Notes under the pieces: model-generated
Told to the model about the DNA's origin: nothing
What the model saw: only the letters and a program-made list of their open reading frames with translations
Database searches by the model: none
Program-made: the position numbers and the translations under genes
In this document: positions 9,184 through 17,311 of the stretch, piece by piece
How positions within the stretch are numbered: position 1 is the first letter of the stretch
How the letters are laid out: each line of letters starts with the position of its first letter
NCBI RefSeq assembly: GCF_002252705.1
Contig: NZ_NQLA01000013.1
Coordinates: 1 to 62,845, forward strand
DNA: 62,845 nt
Origin: Vulcanococcus limneticus LL
GTDB lineage: Bacteria > Cyanobacteriota > Cyanobacteriia > PCC-6307 > Cyanobiaceae
Reading direction: 5' to 3'

Positions 9184-10172
9184 CCAACCGCATCGGGGCG
9201 CTGCCGATCCTCTACAGCTTCCGGCGCTGCCCCTATGCCATCCGGGCCCGGCTGGCGATCGCGGTCTCCGGTCTGGTGGTGGAGTTGCGGGAGGTGGACC
9301 TCAGGGCCAAGCCCAGCCCACTGCTGACGGCCTCTCCCAAGGGCACGGTGCCCGTGCTGGTGCTCGGGGATGGCTCCGTTCTGGAGCAGAGCCTGGAGCT
9401 GATGGGCTGGGCCCTGGACCAGCACGATCCGGGCGACTGGCTCCGCCGGGGACCTGGAACCAAGGCGATCGTGGAGCGGCAGCGCATCGCCGATCTGATC
9501 GCCTGCAACGACGAGCAGTTCAAGCCCCATCTCGACCGCTACAAGTACGCCAGTCGCTACCCGGGCGCTGACCCGCTGGAGAACAGGCAGGCGGCTCTGG
9601 AGATTCTCCGGGACTGGAACGGTTGGCTCCAGGCCGGTGGCTGGCTGCTGGGGGAGCGGCCCTCGCTCGCTGATGCCGCGTTGCTGCCGTTCGTGCGTCA
9701 GTTCCGCCTGGCCGATCCGGCCTGGTTTGATGCCCTGGAGGATCTCGCTCCGCTGCAGGCCTGGCTGAGGCGGTTCCTGGCCAGCCCCGAGCTGGCGGCG
9801 GCCCTGGAGTCCGTCTCCCCGTGGCGGCCGGAGGATCCCCAACGCCTGTTCCCCTCCCATCGCCGTCTGCATCACCTGGCTCTGGCCAGCGAGTGGGAGC
9901 AAGCCCGCCGCGACGGCAGCTACCGGCGCTCCACCCGGGGGCAGAGCCTTGAGCAGGTGGGCTTCATCCACGCCAGCTTCGAGCACCAGCTGGCGGCCAC
10001 CCACGCTCGCTTCTTCGCCGAGGCGCCGCCGTTGCTGCGGCTGGAGATCGATCCGGCCAGGCTCTCCGCGCCCCTGGCCCTGGAGCCCGCTCCGGGCGGC
10101 CATGAGCTGTTCCCCCACATCCACGGGCCCCTGAATCTGGACGCCGTGGTGGCGGTGGAGCCCTACCCATGA
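9180..10172 (+). CDS. Glutathione S-transferase-like protein fused to a DUF952 domain
   Basis: This predicted 330-residue protein combines two parts. Residues 1-215 or so form a GST: a thioredoxin-like N-domain with the SFRRCPYAIRARLAI motif (CPxA in the glutathione-binding position), KGTVPVL with the cis-proline, and SLELMGWAL, then an all-helical C-domain with ERPSLADAALLPFVRQFR. Residues 225-330 match the DUF952 pattern: LHHLALASEWEQARRDGSYR, GFIHAS, and a C-terminal FPHIHGPLNLDAVV. DUF952 folds like a small ADP-ribosyltransferase-related domain; its role is unknown. The start is GTG 9180, overlapping the trhO stop. Both halves lie in one uninterrupted frame. Substrate unknown. Confidence 0.82.
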   Translation: MTNRIGALPILYSFRRCPYAIRARLAIAVSGLVVELREVDLRAKPSPLLTASPKGTVPVLVLGDGSVLEQSLELMGWALDQHDPGDWLRRGPGTKAIVERQRIADLIACNDEQFKPHLDRYKYASRYPGADPLENRQAALEILRDWNGWLQAGGWLLGERPSLADAALLPFVRQFRLADPAWFDALEDLAPLQAWLRRFLASPELAAALESVSPWRPEDPQRLFPSHRRLHHLALASEWEQARRDGSYRRSTRGQSLEQVGFIHASFEHQLAATHARFFAEAPPLLRLEIDPARLSAPLALEPAPGGHELFPHIHGPLNLDAVVAVEPYP

Positions 10173-10690
10173 CCACACCCGCCGTGGTCGATCCTCCGAT
10201 CGGCCTGGAAACGATCGAAGCCAGGGCAGCCCGGCGCGGCCTGCTGCTGCGGCTGCGGGCCCCGCGCCGCCTGGGGGTCTGGAGTCTGCAGGTGGTGGTG
10301 GCACGGCCCCGGCCTGGCCAGTCGCCCCTGCTGCTGGGGGAACTGAAGGGGTGGGCCGTCCCGACGGCGACGGGTCTGCATCTGGACACACTGCGGGTGT
10401 GGGGGGAGACCAGCTACAGGGTGGGCCCCCTGATCTGGGCCGCCACCTTCGCCTGGGCCCTGGAGACCACCCCTTGCCGCCGGGCCCGGCTGCTCGCCAT
10501 CCGCGATGGGCCTGAACAGCACAGACGGCTGGTGCGTTATTTCCAACGGCTGGGCTTTTGGCCGCAGCGGGAGCTGGGGGCCGGGCCCCTGGATCTGGGG
10601 CCCCGGCTGCTGTGGGGCGGCTCGGGGCTGCTGATGGAGGGTGACTGTGCCGGCGGGCTGCGGCGCTGCCAGCACTTGCTGGGGGAGTGA
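10169..10690 (+). CDS. Conserved hypothetical protein
   Basis: This 173-residue protein has no motif I can name with confidence. It is Arg/Leu-rich and has no signal peptide or membrane helix. The second half (ARLLAIRDGPEQHRRLVRYF, then LGFWPQREL) resembles the tail of GNAT acetyltransferases (LYxxLGF-like), but the acetyl-CoA loop is not evident. The ATG overlaps the stop of the GST-DUF952 gene by 4 bases (ATGA), so it is the last gene of the lysA-led run. Bases 10691-10818 hold no other gene that I can see. Confidence 0.7.
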   Translation: MTTPAVVDPPIGLETIEARAARRGLLLRLRAPRRLGVWSLQVVVARPRPGQSPLLLGELKGWAVPTATGLHLDTLRVWGETSYRVGPLIWAATFAWALETTPCRRARLLAIRDGPEQHRRLVRYFQRLGFWPQRELGAGPLDLGPRLLWGGSGLLMEGDCAGGLRRCQHLLGE

Positions 10691-10818
10691 ACAGCGCGAC
10701 CGGCCTGAGCATCGAGCCGTCTCGGGTCGCACCGTCACCCGGGCGCGAAGGCCCTGGAACTACAGCGACCCGTCGCACCTGTCCCCTACATTGCGGCCCC
10801 CGTTGACCGGAACCCACC

Positions 10819-11190
10819 ATGGCGGTCCATGACCCGGACTTTCTGCGCAGGGCCGCTGAGGCTCGATCCAGGATCACCGAGCTGAGCCCCGCCGAGGTGG
10901 AGGCCCTGCGGGACCAGGGAGCCCCGCTGCTGGATCTGCGCAGCGCCGCCGATTTTGCCGCTGGCCACATCGAGGGTGCGGCGCAGGTGGCGTTCGATCG
11001 ACTCGCTGAAGAGATCTCCGCGCGGGTTCCCGATCGAAACACCCCGGTGATCTGCTACTGCAACGCTGGCAACCGCGGCGCCCTCGCCGCCGATGCGCTC
11101 CAGCAGCTCGGCTACCGGCGGGCCACCTCGATTGCCGGTGGGCTGACGGCCTATCGCGAGGCGCAGGCCAGCCGTTCCCCGGAGCCATGA
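10819..11190 (+). CDS. Single-domain rhodanese (sulfurtransferase)
   Basis: This 123-residue cytoplasmic rhodanese domain moves a sulfane sulfur as a persulfide on its active-site cysteine. The core has LLDLRSAADFAAGHIEGA (the LDxR...HIxGA signature, about 37-54) and the catalytic loop C81-NAGNRG, a six-residue loop typical of sulfur rather than phosphate chemistry. The C-terminal helix SIAGGLTAYRE is typical. ATG 10819. The stop overlaps the ATG of the following acetyltransferase gene (ATGA). Physiological donor and acceptor are unknown. Confidence 0.9.
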   Translation: MAVHDPDFLRRAAEARSRITELSPAEVEALRDQGAPLLDLRSAADFAAGHIEGAAQVAFDRLAEEISARVPDRNTPVICYCNAGNRGALAADALQQLGYRRATSIAGGLTAYREAQASRSPEP

Positions 11191-11654
11191 GGCTGGGACC
11201 CGTCCTCTGCCGTGGGGTCACCGCCGCCGATGCGCCGGCTCTGGCGCAGCTGGCGGACCAACTGGGCTACCCCGTGAGCGCTCTCGAGGTGCTCGGGCGT
11301 CTGGAGCGCCTCCTGGAGCGTCAACGGCATGGGGACCGGGAGCGGGTGATCGTGGCCGAGGGGCCGCAGGCGCTGGTGCTGGGCTGGACCAGCTGCCGCC
11401 TCTGCGAGCCGCCCCATGAGCCTGCCCACGTGGAGATCGCGGGCTTCGTGGTGGACAGGTCGGCCCGACGGCAGGGGGTGGGCCGGGCCCTGATGGAGGC
11501 CGTGGCCGTCTGGGGACGGGAGCAGGGGGTGAGGTCCATTCACCTGGGCGCCAACGTGCTCCGTGAGGATGCCCATGGTTTCTATGCCGCCCTGGGGTTC
11601 CGGGAGGTGAAGCGTCAGGTGCGTTTCACCAGGGCCATCGATCCCGCGCCCTAG
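11187..11654 (+). CDS. GNAT-family N-acetyltransferase
   Basis: This 155-residue GNAT protein has the acetyl-CoA-binding signature VVDRSARRQGVGRALMEAV (about 91-109; RxxGxG/A) and the C-terminal DAHGFYAALGFREVKRQVRF. The N-terminus CRGVTAADAPALAQLADQLG is the usual first helix. The substrate cannot be told from sequence. It is translationally coupled to the rhodanese upstream, and its stop overlaps the convergent hypothetical gene by 4 bases. Confidence 0.88.
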   Translation: MRLGPVLCRGVTAADAPALAQLADQLGYPVSALEVLGRLERLLERQRHGDRERVIVAEGPQALVLGWTSCRLCEPPHEPAHVEIAGFVVDRSARRQGVGRALMEAVAVWGREQGVRSIHLGANVLREDAHGFYAALGFREVKRQVRFTRAIDPAP

Positions 11655-12034
11655 GGCCGCTCCGCCGCACGGTCGCCATTCCGTGGGGCCTGGCGCCGCT
11701 GGGGCCATTCCTGGGGGGCGAAGCTGCGGATCCAGCCGGCCCCAGGCTTCGGGGAGTGCCAGCCGCAGAGCACGACGCGAGGGAGCGGCGATCCGTGCAG
11801 GCCCACGAGGTAGCGGTCGCGCACCTGGGACCAGCAGGGAGTCGCCACCCGTCTGGCCCCGGCCAGATCTTTCAGTCGCTCCCCCAGGCAGGTCGCCAGG
11901 TCATCGGGTTCGCCGGCGGCGCAGCGGAGCTGATCGAAGAGCCTGGCCGGGCTGTCCAGCCCCTGTGGCAGCCACCAGTGGTGCTGCTCTCCTGACGCGA
12001 CGGACAACACGGAGACGATGGCGCCCTGGCCCAT
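11651..12034 (-). CDS. Hypothetical protein
   Basis: A 127-residue frame fills the gap between two convergently placed genes and has a plausible globular sequence (VSVLSVASGEQHHWWLPQGL, then CLGERLKDLAG, VVLCGWHSP and a basic tail). I recognise no family. Support is its position, ATG start and the near-zero overlap with the acetyltransferase gene; a shadow ORF is not excluded. Confidence 0.5.
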   Translation of the reverse strand: MGQGAIVSVLSVASGEQHHWWLPQGLDSPARLFDQLRCAAGEPDDLATCLGERLKDLAGARRVATPCWSQVRDRYLVGLHGSPLPRVVLCGWHSPKPGAGWIRSFAPQEWPQRRQAPRNGDRAAERP

Positions 12035-12128
12035 GGGGGATCGATGTGGCTATCCGATCAGTGCCACCCCCGTTCCAGCAGGATCCGTGTGCTGGGTCGG
12101 CAGGCCCACCGCCCCTGAGCTCACCAGC

Positions 12129-13046
12129 TCAGGCCAGCTCCCCGGCGTGGTAGCTGCTGCGCACGAGCGGGCCGCTGCGGACCTGGGTGAAACCCTGCTC
12201 TCGGGCGATGGCGCCCAGCGCGGCGAACTCCTCAGGGTGCCAGTAGCGGGCCACGGGGATGTGGGCCAGAGAGGGGCGCAGATACTGCCCCAGGGTGAGC
12301 CGCTGGCAGTCGACGGCGCGCAGATCCGCCATGGTGGCCACCACCTCCTCGAAGCTCTCTCCCAACCCCAGCATCAGGCCGCTCTTGGTGGGGATTCCGG
12401 GGGCCAGCTCCCGGGCGGCGGCCAGCAGCTCCAGGGAGCGCCGATAGGTGGCGCCGCGGCGCACCTCGCCCTGGAGCCGCTCCACGGTTTCGAGGTTGTG
12501 GTTGAAGCACACCGGGCCCGCCGCCAGCACGGTGCCCAACCGCTGCCGCTGGGCCGCCAGACCTTCCGCCTCGTCGCGATGGCCGCCCCAGAAGTCCGGG
12601 GTGAGCACCTCGATCCTCACAAGCGGATTGCGGTGGCGAATGGCCGCCATGGCTGCGGTGAACAGGCCGGCGCCGTGGTCGGGCAGGTCGTCGCGGGCAA
12701 CGGCGGTGAGCACCACGTAGCGCAGGCCCAGGACCTGCACCGCCTCCGCCACCCGTTCGGCCTCGGCGGGATCGAACGGGGTGGGGGCGCTGCCCTTCTC
12801 CACCTGGCAGAAGGCGCAACTGCGGGTGCAGATCGGACCGCCCAGCAGGAAGGTGGCGGTGCCGGCGGCGTAGCACTCGCCGCGGTTGGGACAGCGACCC
12901 TCCTCGCAGATGGTGTGCAGCCGCTGCTGCCTCACCACGCCCTGCACGGTCTCCAGCTGGGAGGCGTTGCCGATGGGTGCGTGAATCCAGTCGGGCAGCC
13001 GCTGGGCCGGGGGGATGGCGCTGTAGCGGGTTGATCGGGTGGCCAT
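12129..13046 (-). CDS. lipA: Lipoyl synthase
   Basis: LipA inserts two sulfur atoms into octanoyl groups on lipoate-dependent enzymes such as pyruvate dehydrogenase and the glycine cleavage H-protein. This 305-residue radical-SAM enzyme carries both clusters' ligands: the auxiliary motif C47-x4-C52-x5-C58 ([12 protein letters not shown]) and the radical motif C73-x3-C77-x2-C80 (CTRSCAFC). Further family motifs are [19 protein letters not shown], and the C-terminal RSSYHA with the catalytic arginine-serine. I chose ATG 13046 because the longer open frame overlaps recR. It lies 28 bp downstream of recR on the same strand. Confidence 0.96.
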   Translation of the reverse strand: MATRSTRYSAIPPAQRLPDWIHAPIGNASQLETVQGVVRQQRLHTICEEGRCPNRGECYAAGTATFLLGGPICTRSCAFCQVEKGSAPTPFDPAEAERVAEAVQVLGLRYVVLTAVARDDLPDHGAGLFTAAMAAIRHRNPLVRIEVLTPDFWGGHRDEAEGLAAQRQRLGTVLAAGPVCFNHNLETVERLQGEVRRGATYRRSLELLAAARELAPGIPTKSGLMLGLGESFEEVVATMADLRAVDCQRLTLGQYLRPSLAHIPVARYWHPEEFAALGAIAREQGFTQVRSGPLVRSSYHAGELA

Positions 13047-13074
13047 GGCCGGCGTGCGGGGTGGCTCGTGGGGG

Positions 13075-13698
13075 TCAGCCCATGGGCCGGCGCCCCTCCA
13101 GGGCCCGCGCCAGGGTGACCTCATCGGCGTACTCGAGTTCGCTGCCCACCGGCAGGCCGTAAGCGATGCGGCTCACGGCGGTGAAGGGCTTGAGCAGCCG
13201 CGCCAGATACAGGCTGGTGGTGTCACCCTCCACGCTGGGGGTGAGGGCCAGGATCACCTCCTCGATGCCATCGCGATCCACCCGCTCCACCAGCGGCGGG
13301 ATCTGCAGCAGCTCCGGTCCCACCCCATCCATCGGCGAGATCAGCCCCCCCAGCACGTGGTAGCTGCCCTTGAATTCACGGGTGCGCTCCAGGGCCAGCA
13401 GGTCGCGCGAGTCGGCCACCACGCACAGCACGCCCGTCTGGCGGTTCTCGTTGCGGCAGATCTCACACAGCGGCTCAGCCGAGAGGTGGAAGCAGCGCTG
13501 GCACTGGCCCACCTGGCTGCGGGCCGTGAGCAGCGCATCCGCGAAGGCCTGGATCTGCTCGCTGGGCTGGCGCAGCACATGCAGGGCCAGCCTCTGGGCC
13601 GTGCGCGGACCGATGCCCGGCAGCCGCTCGAACTGGTCGATCAGGCGGGCCAGGGGGCGGGTGAAGCCGCTCAGGGCGCTGCTGCAGATGGCTGGAAT
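13075..13698 (-). CDS. recR: Recombination protein RecR, with no canonical start codon
   Basis: RecR works with RecO (and RecF) to load RecA on SSB-coated single-stranded DNA. Conserved parts are all present: the N-terminal helix-hairpin-helix region ([20 protein letters not shown]), the zinc finger C-x2-C..C-x2-C ([16 protein letters not shown]), the Toprim domain ([16 protein letters not shown]) and the C-terminal [16 protein letters not shown]. In this frame a TAG stop sits at 13701-13699 and no ATG, GTG or TTG occurs before the first GTG at 13578, which would remove the HhH region. Candidate starts are ATT 13698, ATC 13689 or CTG 13674. A GTG in the adjacent frame upstream would need a frameshift. 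lipA follows. Confidence 0.85.
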   Translation of the reverse strand: MPAICSSALSGFTRPLARLIDQFERLPGIGPRTAQRLALHVLRQPSEQIQAFADALLTARSQVGQCQRCFHLSAEPLCEICRNENRQTGVLCVVADSRDLLALERTREFKGSYHVLGGLISPMDGVGPELLQIPPLVERVDRDGIEEVILALTPSVEGDTTSLYLARLLKPFTAVSRIAYGLPVGSELEYADEVTLARALEGRRPMG

Positions 13699-13796
13699 CT
13701 AGGGGCGCTGCCACGGCGGCGGCCGCCGGACCGCCAGCCCCGGCAGCGCCCGTGCCCTGCGGACGGGAGAATGGCCATCACTCGCTCCCCCGATCC

Positions 13797-14390
13797 GTGC
13801 TCCTGGCCCCCCTCCGCTCGATCTGGACGCGCCTGCACGGGCGCCTCGGGGCCGGGGCCCGGGGCCTGGCCCTCGCAGTGGTGCTGAGCCTGGCGCTGGT
13901 GGGCTGCAGCGCCGCGGCAGCCGGTCTCAACTCCTTCCAGAGCCCCGATGGCCGCTACGCCTTCCTCTACCCCACCGGCTGGACACGGGTGCAGGTGAGC
14001 GATGGGCCCCAGGTGGTGTTCCACGACCTGATCAACAGCGATGAGACCCTCAGCCTGGTGATCTCCGATGTGAATGCCACCAACGACCTGGAGTCCCTCG
14101 GCAGTGCCGTGGCGGTGGGCGAGAAGCTGCGCCGCGTGGTGATCGCGCCCGAGGGCAGCGGCCGGCAGGCCGAACTGGTGGAGGCCCAGGAGCGACTGGA
14201 CGGCGGCCGCACCTTCTACGACCTTGAGTACTCCGTGCACCTGAGCGACCGGGACCGCCACGAGCTGGCCACCGTTGTGGTGGACCGCGGCCGTCTGTAC
14301 ACCCTGGCCGCCAGCACCAACGAGGCGCGCTGGCCGCGGGTGAAGGTCCTGTTCCACCAGGTGATCCAGTCGTTCACGCTGCAGATCTGA
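13797..14390 (+). CDS. PsbP-like (CyanoP) lumenal lipoprotein
   Basis: This 197-residue protein has a type II signal peptide with lipobox LVGC (Cys37), placing it as a lipoprotein, in cyanobacteria usually on the lumenal face of the thylakoid. The mature part fits PsbP: FQSPDGRYAFLYPTGWTRVQ, VVFHDLINSDETLSLVISDV, then TFYDLEYSVHLSDRDRHELA and the C-terminal HQVIQSFTLQI. Cyanobacterial PsbP homologues assist photosystem II assembly and stability and are substoichiometric. I chose GTG 13797 because it gives a normal signal peptide; the frame is open from 13752. The next gene's ATG overlaps the stop (TGATG). Confidence 0.87.
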   Translation: MLLAPLRSIWTRLHGRLGAGARGLALAVVLSLALVGCSAAAAGLNSFQSPDGRYAFLYPTGWTRVQVSDGPQVVFHDLINSDETLSLVISDVNATNDLESLGSAVAVGEKLRRVVIAPEGSGRQAELVEAQERLDGGRTFYDLEYSVHLSDRDRHELATVVVDRGRLYTLAASTNEARWPRVKVLFHQVIQSFTLQI

Positions 14391-15436
14391 TGGCGGTGCC
14401 TGCCGGGGAGTTCTCCTCGGAGCGACTGGTGATCGGCGGGGGGCTGGCCGGATCTCTGCTGGCCCTGGCTCTGCGCGAGCGCGGGCTGGCCGTGACGCTG
14501 CTGGATCCCGGATCCGGTGAGACCGCCACCGAGCTCAGCTACGGCGTGATCCCTGGCTGGCCGCTGGCCGCCACGGGTCTGGCCCGGCTTGCCGCCCAGG
14601 CGGGTGCGCGCTGGCGGGTCTTGGAGGATCGCCATGGAGCCCTGGGCTGGCATCCCGCCCACTGGCGCCTGCCCCTGCCCGTGTCGCAGGTGGATGGGGA
14701 GGTCTTCGGCCAGCGGCTCCCGGCCGTGCTGGCCGCGGCGGGGGTGGAGCGGCGGCGGGGCCAGGCCCAGGGTCTGGAGCGCTCGGGTGCCGGCTGGCGC
14801 GTGGACCTGGTGGAGGGGCCGCCGCTGCAGGCCGCCCAGGTGGTGCTGGCGGCGGGCAGTGGCTGCCGGGCGCTCTGGCCGAAGCTGCCGGTGCGGCTGC
14901 GCAGCAGTTGGGCAGGGGTGCTGCAGCTGCAGGCCCGTCCCCGTGAGCTGCAGCCCGATCAGCTGCAGCTGCCGCTGCAGTTCCAGCGGGCGGATCTGGA
15001 GCGGCGGGCGCCGCAGCTGCAGGCCGAGGCCTGGATCGTGGATCCTGGCGTGGTGCCGCGGGGCCGTGGCGCCCTGGTGGGCCAGCTCACCCTGGTGCGG
15101 CCGGCCGACACCAGCTCCGGCGCCCCGGCAGATCCGGAGCCCGACCCCCAGCGGATGGAGCAGCGCCTGCGCCGGGGCCTGGAGCCCCTGGCCCTGGGCT
15201 GGCAGGCCGTGCCGGCCCGCTACCGCCAGGCCCGCGTGAGCTTCTGCAGCGAAGGGCAACCCCTGGTCGGACCCGTGGCCGGGGCCCCAGGCCTGTGGGT
15301 GTTCAGCGGCTTCAGCGGCGGCTTTGCCCAGGTCCCGGTGCTGGCGCCCCTGCTGGCGGAGTGCCTGGCTGATCCTGGCGGCCAGGCCCTGGACTCCCTG
15401 CAGCGGCTTGGGCTGCTGCCCCAGGCGGCAGGTTGA
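14390..15436 (+). CDS. FAD-dependent oxidoreductase, DAO/glycine-oxidase family
   Basis: This 348-residue flavoprotein has an N-terminal dinucleotide-binding motif VIGGGLAGSLLALALRERG (about 14-32), an acidic-strand end (LLDP), and the family's C-terminal FAD-contacting segment VGPVAGAPGLWVFSGFSGG. The family (DadA, ThiO, MnmC-C) oxidises amines such as amino acids or N-methyl groups; the substrate here is unknown. It overlaps the PsbP-like stop by one base and probably shares its transcript. Its 3' end overlaps the convergent tolC coding frame by 125 bp. Confidence 0.85.
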   Translation: MAVPAGEFSSERLVIGGGLAGSLLALALRERGLAVTLLDPGSGETATELSYGVIPGWPLAATGLARLAAQAGARWRVLEDRHGALGWHPAHWRLPLPVSQVDGEVFGQRLPAVLAAAGVERRRGQAQGLERSGAGWRVDLVEGPPLQAAQVVLAAGSGCRALWPKLPVRLRSSWAGVLQLQARPRELQPDQLQLPLQFQRADLERRAPQLQAEAWIVDPGVVPRGRGALVGQLTLVRPADTSSGAPADPEPDPQRMEQRLRRGLEPLALGWQAVPARYRQARVSFCSEGQPLVGPVAGAPGLWVFSGFSGGFAQVPVLAPLLAECLADPGGQALDSLQRLGLLPQAAG

Positions 15437-17192
15437 GCTGGGGTGTGAGTGGTGCCTGCGGATCCAGGGGCATCGGCAGCAGCTCCCGCAGCAGCCGCGC
15501 GTAGCTGATGTTCACGCCCACGGTGGCGTTGAGCCGTTGCACCAGGCTGGCGATGAGCCGTTCCTGGGTATTGGAGAGATCCAGTTCACTGGAGAGGCCG
15601 GTGCGGTAGCGCAGGGTCACGTCGCGGAAGGCCTCAAGGGCGGCGGCGACACCCCAGCGGGCCGCCGAGAGTTTTGCCAGGCTGGCCTCGTGGCTGAAGA
15701 AGGCCTGCTCCAGCCTCAGCCGGATGGCATCCCGCTGGGCGGCGTATTGCTGACTGGTGGCGGCCTCGCGGCGGGCCAGGGCGCGTGCCTGGCCGGCGCT
15801 GCTGCCGGCGTCGAACAGCAGCCACTGCAGGCTCAGCCCCACCGACCACTCGCCGCCGCTGCTGTTCTGCACCGGGATCACCGTGCTGCCGCAGCAGCCG
15901 CCGTTGCTGGCGCTGACGTTCGAGCTGTTGGCGTTGCTGCCGTAGACGCCGCCATTGGCGAACAGCGACAGCCTGGGCAGCAGCGCAGCCGCCGTGGCAT
16001 CCCGCTGCCGGGCCAGGGCCTCACGGGTGGCGAGGATCGCCTCCAGTTCGGGGTTGCCGCGGTAGGCGCCCAGCAGGCTCTCCTCCAGGTTGAGGGGCCA
16101 CCGGGGCATCGGCGTGATCGGATCGCCGGCGCTGGGCGTCAGGCCCGGTGGAAGGTTCAGCAACACCGCCAGCTGGCGACGGGCGACGGCCCGATCCGCC
16201 AGGGCCTGGATCAGGGTCTCCTGGTTGGCCGCTTCGATGGCGCGTCGCCGCAGCACATCGAGGCGCGGCACCAGGCCGGCCTGCTTGAGATCCAGGGCAT
16301 CCCGCAGGATCAGCAGGTCGTTGCGCACGGCGGCGTCCTGGATGCGCACGGTCTGATCCGCCTGCTGCAGCTGGTAGTAGGCCTCACTCACCTGCAGCTG
16401 CAGCAGGCGAAGCTGGTTGGCGTAGCTGTGCCGCTCCCGCTGCAACCGTGCCCGGGCCGCCTGCACCGTGGGGGTGCGGGCGAAGTCGATCAGGGCATAG
16501 TCGAGCTGCAGACCCGCTGTGCCACCGCTGGTGGTGGTGGTGAGGGAGGCGGAACCGCCGCTGGGAACGTAGAAGGCGCCGGCCGTCGCCTGGCCGTTGG
16601 CGCCCAGCAGCCCCGTGGCCGAAAACTGGGGTCCCAGGCCCAGCCGGCCATTGCCCACCGGCGCGTTGGCGTAGAGGCTGCTCTGGCCGCTGCTGCCATT
16701 GGCGAAGGCACTGATGCGCGGCCAGTAGCTGCCCAGCTGGGCCTGCAGCTCCGCCAGGGCCGCTGCCACCAGCTCCCGCTGGGCCTGCAGGGTGGCGCTG
16801 TTGGCGAAGGCGATCGCCAGGGCCTGCTCCAGGCTCAGGCTCTGGACGCCCCCTGTCTGCAGGCTGGAGGCGGTCGGCAGGCTCAGGGGCGGGACCGGTG
16901 TGGCGGCAGGCCGCATCAGCGCACCCGTGGCGGGGCGGTTGGGTTGGAGCAGGGCCTCCGGCAGGGGCTGGCTCGGGGTGAGCCCACCGGCGCTGCGGTT
17001 GGCGCCCGGCTCGGGGTCGGGTGGGATCAGGGCATCGAGGGCCCGCAGCTGCTGATCCAGCTCCCGCCAGCTGCGCTCCAACAGCGCGGTGCCCGGGCTC
17101 TGGGCCTGGCTGGGGGCGGGCAGGGCCATCAGCGCGGTGAGAACGCCTGCGAGGGCGCCCCGCCAGCTCCCATGCGGTGCAGCCGTGCCCAT
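15312..17192 (-). CDS. TolC-family outer membrane efflux protein
   Basis: This 626-residue protein, with a signal peptide cleaved about after SQA (residue 30), forms the outer-membrane/periplasmic exit duct for a tripartite exporter or type I secretion system. After a Pro-rich linker come two homologous OEP repeats of long helices and paired beta strands (QSLSLEQALAIAFANSATLQ at the first; a second starting near LNLEESLLGAYRGNPELEAI). Strand regions rich in Gly/Ser/Asn follow each repeat's helix. The last 60 residues are Pro/Gly/Ala-rich and overlap the convergent oxidoreductase gene. I chose ATG 17192 for the signal peptide. It is divergent from the hlyD gene, 119 bp away, which suggests that they serve one exporter. 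Confidence 0.9.
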   Translation of the reverse strand: MGTAAPHGSWRGALAGVLTALMALPAPSQAQSPGTALLERSWRELDQQLRALDALIPPDPEPGANRSAGGLTPSQPLPEALLQPNRPATGALMRPAATPVPPLSLPTASSLQTGGVQSLSLEQALAIAFANSATLQAQRELVAAALAELQAQLGSYWPRISAFANGSSGQSSLYANAPVGNGRLGLGPQFSATGLLGANGQATAGAFYVPSGGSASLTTTTSGGTAGLQLDYALIDFARTPTVQAARARLQRERHSYANQLRLLQLQVSEAYYQLQQADQTVRIQDAAVRNDLLILRDALDLKQAGLVPRLDVLRRRAIEAANQETLIQALADRAVARRQLAVLLNLPPGLTPSAGDPITPMPRWPLNLEESLLGAYRGNPELEAILATREALARQRDATAAALLPRLSLFANGGVYGSNANSSNVSASNGGCCGSTVIPVQNSSGGEWSVGLSLQWLLFDAGSSAGQARALARREAATSQQYAAQRDAIRLRLEQAFFSHEASLAKLSAARWGVAAALEAFRDVTLRYRTGLSSELDLSNTQERLIASLVQRLNATVGVNISYARLLRELLPMPLDPQAPLTPQLNLPPGAAAQAAAGSPGPGRQDQPGTPPAGAPAPGPGQSRR

Positions 17193-17311
17193 CTGCCCAG
17201 GTTCCGCCAGCGGCGCCCAGTTTGCTCGATCGATCTGAGCCGTTTGAACTCCTGGCGCTGCCCTCTGCCGGCCTTGCTTCAATCGGGTCAGCCTGCCCCA
17301 AGCTGGGCGCC

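Noticed and set aside
9093-11042. A 649-codon minus-strand frame
   Set aside because: It spans four well-supported plus-strand genes and their gaps; composition is Pro/Arg/Ala-rich shadow.
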